A DNA stretch of 64,000 nucleotides from Flavobacterium sp. I3-2 (GCF_013389595.1 NZ_CP058306.1:930001-994000), one strand, 5' to 3'; numbered from the stretch's first letter, positions 1 to 9,618 are shown. A program made the numbers and translations. The notes: generated by a model not told the origin, from the sequence alone.

Positions 1-89
1 AAATGATTAACATCTTGCACTTCATTCGAAGCGAAACCGCTAAAAGCAAAAGCTACGCAAGCTAATGCACTAAACATCATTTTTTTCAT
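1..89 (-). CDS. Small secreted protein, 5' part only (runs off the window)
   Basis: The first 29 codons of a minus-strand gene are present, starting at the ATG at 87-89, and the gene continues beyond the window's left edge. The visible part is a signal peptide (MKK, then a hydrophobic Ala/Phe-rich core ending FSGFASNE). It is nearly identical to the start of the gene at 1253-1579, and the DNA upstream is duplicated as well. After the signal peptide the two proteins diverge at once (EVQDVNH here, EVVEGNE there). The function is unknown; the paralogue gives no clue beyond secretion. Confidence 0.75.
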   Translation of the reverse strand, partial: MKKMMFSALACVAFAFSGFASNEVQDVNH

Positions 90-300
90 AATATTATAAG
101 TAATTAGTTAAAATGTTTTAGAACTTTTCTAAAACTTATAATACAATAATAATAATACAAAACAAGTGTTTTTGTAAATAATTTAACCTAAATTAACTTA
201 AAAAAAATAAATATAATGTATTTTCTTAATACTTTTAGGTAATTTTTCTAAAACAAAATAAATTTCAGAAAAAAAGTGGTTTATTTTGGGTTTTGAGGTT
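19..300. repeat. Long direct repeat, copy 1 (signal peptide, leader and promoter)
   Basis: About 280 bases here match 1509-1808 with scattered substitutions and a longer AAT tract in the second copy. The match covers the signal-peptide codons, the untranslated leader, the promoter and sequence beyond it. It stops at the start of the mature protein on one side and near the end of the GLPGLI gene on the other. Confidence 0.85.
131..162 (-). promoter_or_regulatory. Promoter with (AAT)4 tract in the spacer
   Basis: Read on the minus strand, TTTTG (158-162) is followed by a 19-base spacer and TAAGTTTT (131-138), which resembles the Bacteroidota promoter TTG-N17-23-TAnnTTTG. The spacer contains four AAT units (145-156). 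The element lies about 42 bases upstream of the ATG at 89. The corresponding promoter of the paralogous gene has ten AAT units and a 40-base spacer. Confidence 0.5.
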
Positions 301-307
301 AAAAAAA

Positions 308-1081
308 TTATTCTTCCCATTCAAACTCTATTTCGATACCTTTTCTTGGCATTTTTTGACGTATCATAATAGTTCCTCTGTCTTTATTTGCAGTATTAAA
401 ACCATTTTCTAAAATTTGCTCTCTTTTTAACATAAAATCTTTTAAAGTTTGCTGTTGATTGAATGGAATACTTTCTACTTCAGCTATTTTTTTGGTAAAA
501 ATTTCTTCTTTTAAAAATTCAATTTTCTCGACAACATAATTATACTTATTTGATTCATCATATAATTTTATTATTAAACCTGGTAAACCATGAAATTTAT
601 AAGGTCCTGAAGAATACGGAATAGATGGTGCATACCAAGCAATCCATTTTCGACCTCTAAAATTAACAATTGCTTTATAGCATTCAATTTTATCTATGAT
701 TTGTTTTTCATTTATTAACTCCCAATTTAAATTTAATGTATCTACAATTTTTGATTTATTTTCGAAATACAAATAATCAAAGGTTTCTATCTTTTTATTA
801 TTTAAATTTGTTGTTACAATATTATTCTCAATAACCAATGGCTCTGATTTAACATTATCTTCATTTGGAATTATAACAAGCTTTTGTTCTGCTCTTATTG
901 TTGATTTATAGTCTTCTTCAAATACAGAAAAATTAGGAGTTGTATGTAAATAGGCTAAACGTTGAATTGGTCTATCTGTATCAAAAACTTCTTTGTAAGT
1001 TACAAAAAGGCCTTGAAATTGAGCAAATGATATAAAACTACTGAAAATACAAAAAATTAACAAATAAAAACTCTTATTCAT
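308..1081 (-). CDS. GLPGLI family secreted protein
   Basis: 257 residues with a signal peptide (about residues 1-20, ending SFAQ). The family-naming GLPGLI motif is at 165-170 inside the typical context of an aromatic-rich stretch followed by GPYKFHGLPGLI. GLPGLI proteins are Bacteroidota-specific, probably periplasmic or outer-membrane proteins of unknown function, often near TonB-dependent receptors; no receptor is seen here. The gene sits between the two small secreted-protein paralogues, all on the minus strand. The start is supported by the signal peptide immediately after the ATG at 1081. Confidence 0.85.
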   Translation of the reverse strand: MNKSFYLLIFCIFSSFISFAQFQGLFVTYKEVFDTDRPIQRLAYLHTTPNFSVFEEDYKSTIRAEQKLVIIPNEDNVKSEPLVIENNIVTTNLNNKKIETFDYLYFENKSKIVDTLNLNWELINEKQIIDKIECYKAIVNFRGRKWIAWYAPSIPYSSGPYKFHGLPGLIIKLYDESNKYNYVVEKIEFLKEEIFTKKIAEVESIPFNQQQTLKDFMLKREQILENGFNTANKDRGTIMIRQKMPRKGIEIEFEWEE

Positions 1082-1508
1082 ATCATTATGGTTTTAAGGA
1101 AAAATATAATAATTTATTATTGCGTTTGTACTACACCGATTATTTTCACTAACATTTCTTTTAAAAACACACAAATCACTAAAAAACAAATTTGCATAAC
1201 AAATCATTCTTAGTGATTTGGTTTTCAATATAATAGATAATTTGATTTTAAATTAAAACGAAGTAATTCCTCCTTCAACAATCATCGTTGGATAAAGTCT
1301 CTTTATATGTTCAAATTCGGTTTTAAAACTTTCACTACAAGGTCCAGGTTTTAAATCACTAAAATACATTTTAAAATCAATAATTACACCTTCTGGACTC
1401 GTTATTGAAATATAATACTCACAAGGTTTAGTTCCTTCGATATTAAAATCACTTTCGTTTATTTCAGTTTCTAAATTAAAATCAGAAACAGATTCGTTTC
1501 CTTCAACA

Positions 1509-1808
<300 letters not shown>

Positions 1809-1818
1809 TAAAAACAAA

Positions 1819-1842
1819 AAGAACCACCTTTTGGTAGTTCTT
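1819..1842 (-). terminator. Terminator after recO
   Basis: Hairpin with arms 1819-1828 and 1833-1842 (one G-T pair) and a short loop. It lies just past the recO stop, and on the minus strand a T-rich run follows. Confidence 0.7.
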
Positions 1843-1850
1843 AAAATTTT

Positions 1851-2564
1851 CTAACTAAAAACCTCAATCAACACATTTAAGGCGTTTGGTTCTTTAAAGT
1901 TTACAATGTGTTTTTGATAATAAGTAACTAATAAACGTAGTAAATTTCGTCTTTCGTTTCCGCTAAAATATTTTTCGTTATCGGTTAAATTAAATTGCAT
2001 TAATTTGCGCCACAAAATAGTTTCTTCTTCGTTAAAACAATCCGGGTTAAATTGGTTTACAAAAATACCTTCACGCGCATTGAAATAAAAGGACGTTTCA
2101 TCTGAGTCATCGAAATAAAAACCTAAATATTTGGTTAATTCTAATATAAAATACAAATGAAAATTGGCGGTTCCTTCATGATTGTCAAACCATAAAAATG
2201 CTGTTTCGATGAATGTATATAATGGCTTATTGGGTTCTTCTTCTTTAACAGCATTCGAAAGAAATTCGGCCAAGAAAATCGCGATGACATTTTTTACATA
2301 ATCAATATTTAACGAATGATACGGTTGTGCTAAACTTACCGATTTAATGTATTCTAAACTCGATTTGTTTTTATGATCTGCTTCGATTTCTAATAAAGTT
2401 AACGGCTGAAAATACACACGATTCTGAGCGTTTTTAGCTTTCGAAAATGCATTCCGAATAAAGTAAGTTTTAAGCCCAGCTTCTTCTGTCAAACATTTTA
2501 CAATTAAGCTTTTTTCTTGATACCGAATAGCACTAAAAACAACCGCTTTTGTTTTAACAAGCAT
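1851..2564 (-). CDS. recO: DNA repair protein RecO
   Basis: 237 residues, the usual RecO length. The N-terminus (MLVKTKAVVFSAIRYQEKS) is the characteristic first strand of the RecO OB-fold, followed by a helical domain. RecO works with RecF and RecR to load RecA on gapped single-stranded DNA during recombinational repair in the cytoplasm. The start ATG overlaps the stop of porZ by one base (TAATG), so the two are translationally coupled. No zinc-binding cysteine cluster is evident, as in many RecO proteins. Confidence 0.93.
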   Translation of the reverse strand: MLVKTKAVVFSAIRYQEKSLIVKCLTEEAGLKTYFIRNAFSKAKNAQNRVYFQPLTLLEIEADHKNKSSLEYIKSVSLAQPYHSLNIDYVKNVIAIFLAEFLSNAVKEEEPNKPLYTFIETAFLWFDNHEGTANFHLYFILELTKYLGFYFDDSDETSFYFNAREGIFVNQFNPDCFNEEETILWRKLMQFNLTDNEKYFSGNERRNLLRLLVTYYQKHIVNFKEPNALNVLIEVFS

Positions 2565-4864
2565 TATCTTACAATCATTACCTTTTTAACGATGGTATCT
2601 CCACCATCTGGAGCAGCGATAAAAATCATATAAACACCTGAAACTACTTTATTTCCAGCAAAATTATACGTATCCCAAAGTACAGTTCCACCTTCAGATT
2701 TTTTTTCGAAAACCAAATTTCCTGCCACATCCGTTATCTTAACATTTGATTCGTCCACCAAACCAGCAATTTTTACCTCTCCGGTGTATTCAGGACGAAC
2801 TGGATTTGGAAACACTTTAACGTTATCAAGTTTTTCACTCGCTTCAGTAGCAAAATTTAAAAACGAAACAATTCCTTTTGAAGTCACAAAGAAAACTTCA
2901 CCCGTTTTACCATTAATTGTAATATCAATAACGTCATTACTTGGTAAAGGTGAATTTTGCATATCAAATTTATAAAGTGTTTCTTGACCGTTTGGAGAAA
3001 CCAAGAAAACACCTCCACCTGAAACCGAAACCCATTTGTTATTCGCTCCATCAACAGTAATTTTCAAGACTTGCTGCTGATAAAACAATTCCTCAGCAAC
3101 TCCTTCTTGAAGAATTATAATGGAATTGGTTCGTAATTCATTAGAGTTTATAAATTGATCAATCGAAGAAAGTACGCGTAAACCGTATAAAGTACCAATC
3201 CATAATTGATTGTTATTATCAATAGCTATAGTATTAACATGTCTTGATGGTAAATTTCCAGTTCCTAAAGTTAGCTGTAAACTTTTGTTGTTTCGAGTTT
3301 CGTTAAATGCAATAATTCCATTGTTGTTAGTTGCTAACCATTTTGTGTTATTTTTATCAATTACAGGAACACCAAATTTTTCTTTTTCCTGTCCATTGTT
3401 TCCAGAATCATTGAAATGTTGCGAGAAAGAATATGACCTCCAATTTCCATCTAAGTCAAACGATTTCAACGGAGCATTTGACCAACTATTTGTAATCCAA
3501 CCTGTTCCATTTCTGTCAAAAGTAGGCCCACTTACACGAGTTGTATTTAAACTACCATCAGGAACCGAACTCAAAGGTGAGTTTGTATAATCATATAAAA
3601 CAGAAGTACTTTGAGAGAAATTTTCAGAATTCACAGTTATATCAACCATGCCCTCTAAAAATGAACTTAAAAACATATGTCCTTTTTTTCTAGGATTTAA
3701 AGAAAGGTTATTTGTTGCACGTACATTATTTAAATTTGACGGCTTCAAATAATTCCAACCTGATCTTGTGTTGTATTTACTTATTCCTAAGGTTGTATAG
3801 ACAGGCACATAATCAGAAGTCATTCCACCGAAAATAACATAGAAATCATTGTTATCAAAAAACAATTTATAAGTTCTGTTTGAATGAGGTCCAGATGGAG
3901 AAATATTTCTTTCTGAATTAGATGATCGGTCAATAACCATGGCGCCATCTTGCTTTGTTCCCAAATAGAACGTCCCATTTTTAACTAAAGCGCAATTAAA
4001 TCTTCCTGTATTATTATTGAAAAGATATTCAAATTGAAATGATAAGTTTTGATTATATAATCTAACCGATTCGTGCGTAACAACAGTTAACTCTTTATTG
4101 AAAGCTGTAATTTTATAAAATCCGCCGTACACCGTTCCGACAGCAATTGGTAAATCGTTTTCAAAACGATTCAGAGTTAAATCATCTTTTACTCCAACCA
4201 ATGAACCATCTAAATTTGCAATACTCAACCATTTTGAAACATCGTAAACTTGCCATTGCATGAAATCAATCATATTTGGGTTAGAAAGCGAAATGCGCTT
4301 CAAACCAAAATCTGAAGTAATTGCATAAAGAAAATTATTAACACTTGTTATTTGTAAAACTTGAGTATATTCTCCTGCATCTCCAATATAATAAGAGTCT
4401 CCAAAATTATTATCATTCAAGCGAATAGCACTTATTCCGTAATCTGTAGCTACATATGCAAAATTTTCATGAATATAGATGTCGTTAATTCTCTTTAAGT
4501 TATCAGCGATTGAATTTTTGTTTACAATGTCATTTAAATACAAAACATTCCCAGAAACTTCATCGATAATCGCAATTTGTCCGTTGGTATTTCCAATTAA
4601 AATTTTATTAAAATTAGGGCTATAAGCAATTGCAGAAATATCAAAAGCTTTAAATCCATTAATTGAATTATAAATTTCAGATGTTTCTTCTTGATCGTCC
4701 CAAACAAAAACTGCATTGTCTGTTGCAAAATAAGTTTTTGAAGGTGAATGTGTAATTGCACGAATTTCGTTATAAGAAAAATATCCTTTCCAAATTTGAT
4801 TTTGCGCAAAAGCACTTACTGATAAAAACAGAAATAATATGTTGTATAAAAATTTCATATTCAC
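2564..4864 (-). CDS. porZ: Type IX secretion system protein PorZ
   Basis: 766 residues with a signal peptide (about 1-20). The body is rich in beta-propeller-type repeats (patterns such as NNNQLWIGTLYGL and NNKWVSVSGGGVF), as in the two-component regulator propeller family. The last 75 or so residues form a T9SS type A sorting-like domain (GNKVVSGVYM, then VKKVMIVR). PorZ is a surface component of the attachment complex that links cargo to anionic lipopolysaccharide in species that have it. Its place directly upstream of recO is typical of flavobacteria. A generic T9SS cargo protein is the alternative, but length and gene context favour PorZ. Confidence 0.85.
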   Translation of the reverse strand: MNMKFLYNILFLFLSVSAFAQNQIWKGYFSYNEIRAITHSPSKTYFATDNAVFVWDDQEETSEIYNSINGFKAFDISAIAYSPNFNKILIGNTNGQIAIIDEVSGNVLYLNDIVNKNSIADNLKRINDIYIHENFAYVATDYGISAIRLNDNNFGDSYYIGDAGEYTQVLQITSVNNFLYAITSDFGLKRISLSNPNMIDFMQWQVYDVSKWLSIANLDGSLVGVKDDLTLNRFENDLPIAVGTVYGGFYKITAFNKELTVVTHESVRLYNQNLSFQFEYLFNNNTGRFNCALVKNGTFYLGTKQDGAMVIDRSSNSERNISPSGPHSNRTYKLFFDNNDFYVIFGGMTSDYVPVYTTLGISKYNTRSGWNYLKPSNLNNVRATNNLSLNPRKKGHMFLSSFLEGMVDITVNSENFSQSTSVLYDYTNSPLSSVPDGSLNTTRVSGPTFDRNGTGWITNSWSNAPLKSFDLDGNWRSYSFSQHFNDSGNNGQEKEKFGVPVIDKNNTKWLATNNNGIIAFNETRNNKSLQLTLGTGNLPSRHVNTIAIDNNNQLWIGTLYGLRVLSSIDQFINSNELRTNSIIILQEGVAEELFYQQQVLKITVDGANNKWVSVSGGGVFLVSPNGQETLYKFDMQNSPLPSNDVIDITINGKTGEVFFVTSKGIVSFLNFATEASEKLDNVKVFPNPVRPEYTGEVKIAGLVDESNVKITDVAGNLVFEKKSEGGTVLWDTYNFAGNKVVSGVYMIFIAAPDGGDTIVKKVMIVR

Positions 4865-5029
4865 GATTTAATACTTACAAATATAAACGATAAGTTATAT
4901 AAAAATAGTACATTTTGGTTTCGAAAATTTTTTGTTTACATAATTGTGAATAAGATTTTACTTTTTTGAAGTAAATCATCACATAAATATTTAATTTTAA
5001 AACATAGTTTCAAACTTAATTGAATTGCT

Positions 5030-5170
5030 ATTTTAGCACAAATGGGGAATCGTGTGAAATCCACGAACTGTAGCGCAACTGTAAATAAATCTTGTGTTTA
5101 TGAGTCAGACCTCCACAATTATGTTGACTTTGCTTTCGCATAAAAGTAAATGTCTGATGGTTTTCTGCAC
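5030..5170 (+). promoter_or_regulatory. Cobalamin riboswitch ahead of nrdB-nrdA
   Basis: The conserved core is visible: GGGGAAT at 5044-5050, GTGTGAAATCCAC (5052-5064), then GCGCAACTGTAA near 5073-5084, followed by the GAGTCAGACCTCC box at 5102-5114. This order is the B12-box architecture of adenosylcobalamin riboswitches. It lies in the 5' leader of nrdB, about 70 bases before the ATG. Binding of coenzyme B12 normally represses the downstream genes. The outer boundaries are approximate. The rest of the 4865-5236 gap is AT-rich and should hold the promoter, but no clear -7/-33 pair was found. Confidence 0.87.
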
Positions 5171-5236
5171 TTCAAAAATTTACAGATTTCCTTTCTTCAT
5201 TTACTTTTTAAATTCGTTTAATTAAAAAGTAAAACA

Positions 5237-6211
5237 ATGAGCATTTTCACCAAACGTATCAATTACAAACCTTTCGAGTATCCAGAGATATTAGAATTTA
5301 CCAACGCCATCAACAAATCTTTTTGGGTGCATTCTGAAATTGATTTTACAGCTGATATTCAAGATTTTCATTCGCATTTAAATCCAAACGAACAAGAAAT
5401 TGTTAAAAGAAGCTTACTAGCTATTGCGCAAATAGAAGTCAATGTAAAAACTTTTTGGGGCGATTTATATCTTCATCTACCAAAACCAGAATTCAATGGG
5501 CTAGGAAGTACGTTTGCCGAATGTGAATTTCGTCATTCCGAAGCTTATTCTCGTTTACTTGAAGTTTTAGGATATAATAACGAATTCGAAAAAGTAATTG
5601 AAATTCCGGTTATTGCAAAACGAATTCAATATTTATCAAATGCTTTAAAAAATTCAAAATCGGACAATAAAAAAGAATATTTAAAATCGTTAATTCTCTT
5701 TACCATTTTAATTGAAAACGTTTCGTTATTCAGTCAATTTGCTATTATTTTATCGTTTACACGTTTCAAAGGTGCAATGAAAAACGTAAGTAATATTATT
5801 GCTTGGACTTCGATTGATGAGCAAATTCATGCAAATGGTGGGATTTTTATCATCAATAAGATTAGAGAAGAATTTCCTGATTATTTTGACGACCAAACGA
5901 TAAAAGAGATTAATGAAATTGTAGTGGACTCAATCAATATCGAAGCCGAAATTTTGGATTGGATTTTTGAATTTGGTGAATTAGATACCATATCAAAACA
6001 GAATCTTTTAAATTTTATGAAATTCAGAATCGATGAAAGTTTACAAAAAATAAACCTTTCAAAATTGTTTTTCATTTCAGAAGAAAACTACCAGCCGATG
6101 ATTTGGTTTGAAGAAGAAATATTTGCAAATAGCTTGGACGATTTTTTTGCAAAACGTCCGGTAGATTATACCAAACACGACAAAAGTATCACAGCAGACG
6201 ATTTATTTTAA
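5237..6211 (+). CDS. nrdB: Class I ribonucleotide reductase beta subunit
   Basis: 324 residues. Di-metal ligands can be placed: Glu67, Glu97, His100, Glu160, Glu195 and His198 (motifs EFRH and EQIH). Tyr104 lies four residues after His100, the place of the radical tyrosine (E. coli Tyr122), so a tyrosyl-radical enzyme is expected. There is no N-terminal ATP-cone, unlike the NrdB proteins of some flavobacteria. It makes the radical used by NrdA to reduce ribonucleotides. nrdA follows after 13 bases, and a cobalamin riboswitch sits upstream. Whether the metal is iron or manganese cannot be read from the sequence. Confidence 0.92.
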   Translation: MSIFTKRINYKPFEYPEILEFTNAINKSFWVHSEIDFTADIQDFHSHLNPNEQEIVKRSLLAIAQIEVNVKTFWGDLYLHLPKPEFNGLGSTFAECEFRHSEAYSRLLEVLGYNNEFEKVIEIPVIAKRIQYLSNALKNSKSDNKKEYLKSLILFTILIENVSLFSQFAIILSFTRFKGAMKNVSNIIAWTSIDEQIHANGGIFIINKIREEFPDYFDDQTIKEINEIVVDSINIEAEILDWIFEFGELDTISKQNLLNFMKFRIDESLQKINLSKLFFISEENYQPMIWFEEEIFANSLDDFFAKRPVDYTKHDKSITADDLF

Positions 6212-6224
6212 TTCAAACAAAACA

Positions 6225-7877
6225 ATGATTATGGAAAGATTATGGTGGCTTAACGAAGAAAGCGAACAAATATTAAATCGTGGCTATTTATTAAAAGGAG
6301 AAACCACACAAAAAGCAATTGAACGAATTGCGTCTGCAGCGGCAAAAAGATTATATAAACCCGAACTTACCGAAGCTTTCATTGAAATGATAGAAAAAGG
6401 TTGGATGAGTTTATCGTCTCCAATTTGGGCAAATATGGGAACCGAACGCGGATTACCTATTTCGTGTTTTAATGTCTATGTACCAGATAATATCGAAAGT
6501 ATTACGCATAAATTAGGCGAAGTTATCATGCAAACTAAAATTGGTGGTGGAACTTCGGGGTATTTTGGCGAATTACGTGAACGTGGAAGCGCTGTAACAG
6601 ATAACGGAAAAAGTAGTGGTGCTGTTAGTTTTATGAAGCTTTTTGACACCGCAATGGATACCATTTCGCAAGGTGGTGTACGTCGTGGTGCATTTGCTGC
6701 ATATTTAGATATTGACCACGATGATATTAAAGAGTTTTTAGAAATTAAAAACATCGGTAGTCCAATTCAAAATTTGTTTACCGGTATTTGCGTACCCGAT
6801 TATTGGATGCAGGATATGATTGACGGAGACAGAGATAAACGAGAAATTTGGGCTAAAGTTTTAGAAAGTCGTCAACAAAAAGGTTTGCCTTATATTTTCT
6901 TTACCGATAATATTAATCGAAATAAACCTCAAGTTTATAAAGATAAAGAAATGCAAATTTACTCTAGTAATTTGTGTTCAGAAATTGCTTTACCATCCTC
7001 TGCAAACGAATCATTTATTTGTTGTTTATCGTCAATGAACTTGGAATTGTATGACGAGTGGAAAGATACCGAAGCTGTGAAATTAGCAGTTTTCTTTTTA
7101 GATGCTGTTTTACAAGAGTTTATTGCAAAAACTGAGGATAATCATTATTTAAAATCGGCAAACACATTCGCAAAAAATCATCGTGCACTTGGATTAGGTG
7201 TGATGGGTTGGCATTCGTATCTTCAGAAAAATAAAATTGCTTTTGAAAGTTTAGAAGCAAAAATGCAAACGAATATCATTTTTAAAAACATTCAAGAAAA
7301 AAGTATAAAAGCTTCACAAGAATTAGCTAGAATTTACGGAGAACCAGAAGTCCTAAAAGGTTATGGATTACGAAATACAACTTTAATGGCAATTGCACCA
7401 ACAACTTCTTCGTCTGCAATTCTAGGACAAACTTCTCCAGGTATTGAACCTTATAGCAGCAATTATTACAAAGCTGGTTTGGCAAAAGGTAATTTTATGC
7501 GTAAAAATAAATATCTAAAAACGTTACTTGAAGAAAAAGGAATCGATAACGAAGAAACTTGGCGAAGTATTATGTTAAATCACGGAAGTGTTCAACATTT
7601 AGAATCGTTAACGCAAGAAGAAAAAGACATCTTTAAAACATTTAAAGAAATCAGTCAGTACGAAATTGTGTTACAAGCTTCTATCCGACAAAAATATATA
7701 GACCAAGCACAAAGTTTAAATTTAAACATTCCGGCTAATGTCCCAATAAAAGAAGTAAATAGATTAATGATCGAAGCTTGGAAACTTGGCGTAAAAACCT
7801 TGTATTATCAGCGTAGTCAAAGTGTATCGAAAGAATTTGTTACAAATTTAGTTATTTGTTCAAGTTGTGAAGCCTAA
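6225..7877 (+). CDS. nrdA: Class I ribonucleotide reductase alpha subunit (compact form)
   Basis: 550 residues, roughly 200 fewer than E. coli NrdA, mainly because the N-terminal ATP-cone and leading helical region are absent: the first redox cysteine is already at 81 (PISCFN). The catalytic set is complete: Asn249, Cys251, Glu253 (NLCSE), partner cysteine in the CC pair at 266-267, a Tyr-Tyr radical-transfer pair in KTLYYQR, and the C-terminal re-reduction pair Cys545/Cys548. Without an ATP-cone on either subunit, dATP shut-off of overall activity is not expected. Translation may begin at the ATG at 6225 or at the third codon (6231). Confidence 0.92.
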   Translation: MIMERLWWLNEESEQILNRGYLLKGETTQKAIERIASAAAKRLYKPELTEAFIEMIEKGWMSLSSPIWANMGTERGLPISCFNVYVPDNIESITHKLGEVIMQTKIGGGTSGYFGELRERGSAVTDNGKSSGAVSFMKLFDTAMDTISQGGVRRGAFAAYLDIDHDDIKEFLEIKNIGSPIQNLFTGICVPDYWMQDMIDGDRDKREIWAKVLESRQQKGLPYIFFTDNINRNKPQVYKDKEMQIYSSNLCSEIALPSSANESFICCLSSMNLELYDEWKDTEAVKLAVFFLDAVLQEFIAKTEDNHYLKSANTFAKNHRALGLGVMGWHSYLQKNKIAFESLEAKMQTNIIFKNIQEKSIKASQELARIYGEPEVLKGYGLRNTTLMAIAPTTSSSAILGQTSPGIEPYSSNYYKAGLAKGNFMRKNKYLKTLLEEKGIDNEETWRSIMLNHGSVQHLESLTQEEKDIFKTFKEISQYEIVLQASIRQKYIDQAQSLNLNIPANVPIKEVNRLMIEAWKLGVKTLYYQRSQSVSKEFVTNLVICSSCEA

Positions 7878-7951
7878 ATAAATTTGATTGCTTTTTTATT
7901 CTTAAAAAAATGGTCAAATCTGTAAAAATTAAAAAATAATACGTGCGATTA

Positions 7952-7970
7952 ATTATCAAAATTTGATAAT
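7952..7970. promoter_or_regulatory. 19-base palindrome, candidate operator
   Basis: ATTATCAAA and its exact complement TTTGATAAT flank a single central base. The site lies about 35 bases ahead of the thioesterase ATG and 75 bases after nrdA. It resembles a dimeric repressor site; the protein is unknown. The stem is AT-only apart from two pairs and has no T-run, so it is a poor terminator. Confidence 0.4.
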
Positions 7971-8004
7971 TTCATAAATTGCATAGAATCAAATACTATT
8001 AAAA

Positions 8005-8394
8005 ATGAATTTAGAAGAAAGAATTTCAAAATCAGAAACTCGAATATTTAAAGCTGTTTTTCCAAATACAACCAATCATTACGATACCCTTTTTGGAGGT
8101 ACGGCCATGCATATGATGGACGAAGTTGCTTTTATTACAGCAACCCGTTTTTCTCGTCAAACTATGGTAACCGTTTCATCTGATAAAATAGATTTTAATA
8201 AACCAATTCCAGCAGGAACCATTGTTGAATTGGTAGGAAAAGTTACACATGTGGGAAACACAAGTCTAAAAGTTGAAGTTGAGATTTTTGTTGAACAAAT
8301 GTATGAAGACGTTCGCTATTTAGCTGTTAAAGGACAATTTTCGTTTGTGGCTTTAGACGAACACAAAAAGCCAACTAACGTTATTAAAGAATAA
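8005..8394 (+). CDS. Acyl-CoA thioesterase, hotdog fold (YciA-like)
   Basis: 129 residues, a single hotdog domain. The family signature NHYDTLFGGTAMHMMDE (about 25-40) is present, with the aspartate typical of YciA/BACH-type acyl-CoA hydrolases. Such enzymes cleave acyl-CoA thioesters to free acids and CoA in the cytoplasm; the chain-length preference cannot be read. The gene stands alone, with a palindrome upstream and a strong terminator downstream. Confidence 0.87.
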   Translation: MNLEERISKSETRIFKAVFPNTTNHYDTLFGGTAMHMMDEVAFITATRFSRQTMVTVSSDKIDFNKPIPAGTIVELVGKVTHVGNTSLKVEVEIFVEQMYEDVRYLAVKGQFSFVALDEHKKPTNVIKE

Positions 8395-8403
8395 TTCTGG
8401 CAT

Positions 8404-8433
8404 AAAAAAGGAAGCTGAAAAGCTTCCTTTTTT
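8404..8433. terminator. Bidirectional terminator
   Basis: A perfect 13-base stem (8404-8416 and 8421-8433) closes a GAAA loop, with an A-run before and a T-run after. It serves the convergent thioesterase and trans-sulfuration genes. Confidence 0.92.
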
Positions 8434-8447
8434 AGTTATATAAAACA

Positions 8448-9590
8448 TTATTTCAATGCTTGTTCAATGTCTGCAATCAAATCTTCGATATCTTCAACTC
8501 CAACACTTAAACGAACCATGTCGTCTGTTACTCCAATTTCTGCACGTTTTTCTGCAGGAATTGAAGCATGTGTCATTAAAGCTGGGTGATTTGCTAAAGA
8601 TTCAACTCCACCTAAAGATTCTGCTAAAGTAAATACCTTTAAATTTTCTAAGAACTTAATAGCATCTGCTTTAGCTCCAGTTTTAAATGTAAAAGAAACC
8701 ATTCCGCCAAAACCTTTAGACATTTGTTTTTTAGCTAAATCGTGTTGTGGATGCGATGGTAAACCAGGATATAAAACTTGGTCAATTAACGGATGTTGCT
8801 CTAAATACTCAGCTACTTTTTGCCCGTTTAAACAATGACGTTCAACACGTAAATGCAAGGTTTTAATTCCGCGTAAAACCAAGAAACTTTCTTGCGGACC
8901 TAAAGTTGCTCCGGTTGCAAATTGTGTAAAATGCAATTGTTTTCCTAATTCTTCATCTTTAATAACTAAAGCTCCAGCAATCACATCAGAATGTCCACCT
9001 AAATATTTAGTAGCCGAATGCATCACAATATCAGCACCTAAATCTAAAGGCTTTTGTAAATACGGCGTTGCAAAAGTATTATCAACCGCAAATAAGATAT
9101 TATTTTGCTTAGTGATTTTAGCTATCGCTTCGATATCTGCTAATTTCATTAACGGATTTGTTGGTGTTTCAATCCAAACTAATTTGGTATTTGCATTGAT
9201 TTTAGATTGAAACAATTCCAAATCATTCATATTAATGAAATGAAATTTAATTCCTAAATCTTGATAAAAACGAGTGAATAAACGATAAGTTCCTCCGTAC
9301 AAATCGTCCATCGCAATTACTTCATCGTTTGGTTTTAATAAACGTAAAACACAATCGATAGCTGCCAATCCAGATGAAAAAGCCAAACCACGAGCACCGT
9401 TTTCAATACTTTCTAAAGCATGTTCTAAAGCTGTTCTTGTCGGATTATCTGCTCTACTGTATTCGTAACCTGTATGAACTCCCGGACTTGTTTGCGCGAA
9501 AGTTGATGTATGATAAATTGGTGGCATTACCGCTCCAGTACTTGGGTCGTGATGCTGTCCACCATGAATTACTTTTGTATTAAATTTCAT
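8448..9590 (-). CDS. Trans-sulfuration PLP enzyme (cystathionine gamma-synthase/lyase family)
   Basis: 380 residues, full length for the Cys/Met metabolism PLP family. Lys195 in SATKYLGGHSD is the Schiff-base lysine, Asp170 pairs with the pyridine nitrogen, and YEYSRADNPTR (42-52) is the phosphate-binding region from the neighbouring subunit. Family members make cystathionine from O-acylhomoserine and cysteine, or split it to cysteine and 2-oxobutanoate; sequence alone does not settle synthase against lyase here. It is a single gene with its own -7 element (TATCTTTG, complement of 9619-9626) back to back with the next gene. Confidence 0.88.
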   Translation of the reverse strand: MKFNTKVIHGGQHHDPSTGAVMPPIYHTSTFAQTSPGVHTGYEYSRADNPTRTALEHALESIENGARGLAFSSGLAAIDCVLRLLKPNDEVIAMDDLYGGTYRLFTRFYQDLGIKFHFINMNDLELFQSKINANTKLVWIETPTNPLMKLADIEAIAKITKQNNILFAVDNTFATPYLQKPLDLGADIVMHSATKYLGGHSDVIAGALVIKDEELGKQLHFTQFATGATLGPQESFLVLRGIKTLHLRVERHCLNGQKVAEYLEQHPLIDQVLYPGLPSHPQHDLAKKQMSKGFGGMVSFTFKTGAKADAIKFLENLKVFTLAESLGGVESLANHPALMTHASIPAEKRAEIGVTDDMVRLSVGVEDIEDLIADIEQALK

Positions 9591-9618
9591 AACTAAAAAC
9601 GTTTTTTAAAAATAATTA

